Below, piece after piece: positions 61,855 to 64,000 of a DNA stretch of 64,000 bases (position 1 is its first letter; every line of letters starts with the position of its first letter). The stretch is from Alphaproteobacteria bacterium (GTDB lineage Bacteria; Pseudomonadota; Alphaproteobacteria; Rhodospirillales; WMHbin7). Under the pieces are notes generated by a model. It had not been told where the DNA came from and searched no databases. It saw only the letters and a program-made list of their open reading frames with translations. Location of the stretch: positions 90,001-154,000 of the forward strand of contig JADGAX010000004.1 in assembly GCA_015231795.1 (NCBI GenBank), read 5' to 3'. The position numbers were made by a program, and so were the translations under genes.

Positions 61855-63051
61855 TTACTTAGCCTCCTTGACGGCCTTGACCACCTTTTCGGCGGCGTCG
61901 GCGAGATTGTCGGCTGAAACGATGGGCAGGCCGGAATCGGCCATGATCTTCTTGCCCAGCGCCACGTTGGTGCCTTCCAGACGCACCACCAGGGGCACGT
62001 TCAGGCTGACTTCGCGGGCCGCCGCGACGACGCCCTCGGCGATGACGTCGCAACGCATGATGCCGCCGAAGATGTTGACCAGAATGCCTTCGACGTTCGG
62101 GTCGGACAGGATGATCTTGAAGGCGGTGGTGACGCGCTCCTTGGTGGCGCCGCCGCCGACGTCCAGGAAGTTGGCAGGCTCGCCGCCATACAGCTTGATG
62201 ATGTCCATGGTGGCCATCGCCAGACCGGCGCCGTTGACCATGCAGCCGATGGAACCGTCCAGCTTGATGTAGTTGAGCGAATGGCGGGCGGCTTCCAACT
62301 CGGCCGGATCCTCTTCGCTTTCGTCGCGCATTTCTTCCACCGCCTTCTGGCGGTAAAGCGCGTTGTCGTCAAAGTTCATCTTGGCGTCGAGCGCGATCAC
62401 CTCGCCCGCCCCCGTGACGACCAGCGGATTGATTTCCACCACCGAAGCGTCGAGGCCCAGGAAGGCTTCGTACATGCCCGAGACGAACTTGGTGAAAGCC
62501 CCCACCTGCTTGCCCTCAAGCCCCAGCCCGAAGGCCAGCTTGCGGCAGTGATAGCCCTGAACGCCGGTCACCGGATCGATGGCCTGCTTCAGGATTTTTT
62601 CAGGCGTATGGGCCGCCACTTCCTCGATCTCCATGCCGCCTTCGGTCGAGGCCATGATGGTGACCTGCGACGTGGCGCGGTCGATCAGCATGCCGAGATA
62701 CAGCTCGCGCTTGATGTCGCAACCGGCCTCGATATAGAGACGCTTGACTTCCTTGCCGGTGGCGCCGGTCTGTTTGGTGACCAGTACGCCGCCCAGCATT
62801 TCGTTGGCATGCGACTTGACCTCGTCGACCGACTTGGCCAGACGCACGCCGCCGCCCGAGCTTTCCTTGCCCTTGAACTTGCCCTTGCCGCGTCCGCCAG
62901 CGTGGATCTGGCTTTTCACGACATAGACCGGACCCGGCAGAGACTTCGCCACATCCTCGGCCTCCTTGGCCGAATAGGCGACGCCGCCTTGCAGCACGGC
63001 CACGCCGTACTTGGCCAAAAGCTGCTTGGCCTGATACTCATGGATATTCAT
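61855..63051 (-). CDS. sucC: Succinate-CoA ligase (ADP-forming), beta subunit
   Basis: Beta subunit with an ATP-grasp fold, 398 residues: [17 protein letters not shown] start, [13 protein letters not shown] nucleotide-binding loop, [10 protein letters not shown] metal site and the C-terminal [17 protein letters not shown] CoA-ligase domain. It is followed by sucD, and mdh begins 28 bases upstream in the same direction, so the TCA genes form one operon. Confidence 0.97.
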   Translation of the reverse strand: MNIHEYQAKQLLAKYGVAVLQGGVAYSAKEAEDVAKSLPGPVYVVKSQIHAGGRGKGKFKGKESSGGGVRLAKSVDEVKSHANEMLGGVLVTKQTGATGKEVKRLYIEAGCDIKRELYLGMLIDRATSQVTIMASTEGGMEIEEVAAHTPEKILKQAIDPVTGVQGYHCRKLAFGLGLEGKQVGAFTKFVSGMYEAFLGLDASVVEINPLVVTGAGEVIALDAKMNFDDNALYRQKAVEEMRDESEEDPAELEAARHSLNYIKLDGSIGCMVNGAGLAMATMDIIKLYGGEPANFLDVGGGATKERVTTAFKIILSDPNVEGILVNIFGGIMRCDVIAEGVVAAAREVSLNVPLVVRLEGTNVALGKKIMADSGLPIVSADNLADAAEKVVKAVKEAK

Positions 63052-63079
63052 CTAAAACGTCTCCTTGCCCTTATTGATC

Positions 63080-64000
<921 letters not shown>

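Overview
This window is GC-rich, very densely coded chromosomal DNA. It most likely comes from an alphaproteobacterium of the Rhodospirillales / Magnetospirillum type. The signs are a class I lysyl-tRNA synthetase, a ChpT-like phosphotransferase, a hybrid CheA in a cheA-W-Y-B-R operon, a class I PHA synthase, the TCA order mdh-sucC-sucD-sucA-sucB-lpd, and the gene order proA-nadD-rsfS-rlmH-gpmI-envC-ctpA-DUF610-rppH. No single gene proves the genus. I found no rRNA, tRNA, CRISPR array, insertion sequence or prophage, and no gene-free stretch longer than 300 bases.

Layout. Bases 1-4205 run on the minus strand: the start of an exported protein, a two-component pair whose regulator looks leaderless, folK and phaC. 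Bases 4369-10666 run plus: an OmpA-like lipoprotein, an aminotransferase, homoserine dehydrogenase, glpX and recJ. Bases 10692-14341 hold an EF-hand protein, lysK, mobA and a DUF2478 gene. A ChpT-like gene and the chemotaxis operon cheA-W-Y-B-R plus a glycosyltransferase follow (14388-21609). Bases 21665-31957 are a long plus-strand run of proline/NAD/ribosome-silencing genes followed by cell-wall remodelling genes. Bases 32773-35574 are gap and pgk. Bases 35740-38326 are three exported proteins of lower GC and atypical codon use. Bases 38395-42876 are rfaD, lgt, midA, pgeF and a lipoprotein. Bases 42919-47690 are an aryl-acid module: MarR, AMP-ligase, an Old-Yellow-type flavoprotein and two small proteins. 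Bases 47707-52824 hold an orphan gene, priA, DUF484, xerC and a toxin-antitoxin pair. Bases 52873-64000 run minus: tpx, an MFS transporter and the TCA operon with two small lipoproteins inserted between sucB and lpd.

Functional logic. The envelope run pairs an EnvC-like activator that has lost every LytM zinc ligand with an apparently active M23 peptidase, a CtpA protease and a DUF610 protein. The chemotaxis genes carry everything between receptor and flagellum except the receptors themselves.

Most unusual: phosphoglycerate kinase carries a C-terminal extension of about 190 residues made of Lys/Ala/Pro repeats like histone H1. RsfS has related tails at both ends and appears to start at an ATT codon placed ideally behind AAGGAG. 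The MarR-ligase-flavoprotein module is the best candidate for undescribed metabolism. Its ligase has a salicylate-type pocket. Its flavoprotein lacks both active-site histidines and one iron-sulfur cysteine of its family. Its promoter has a perfect inverted repeat in the spacer.
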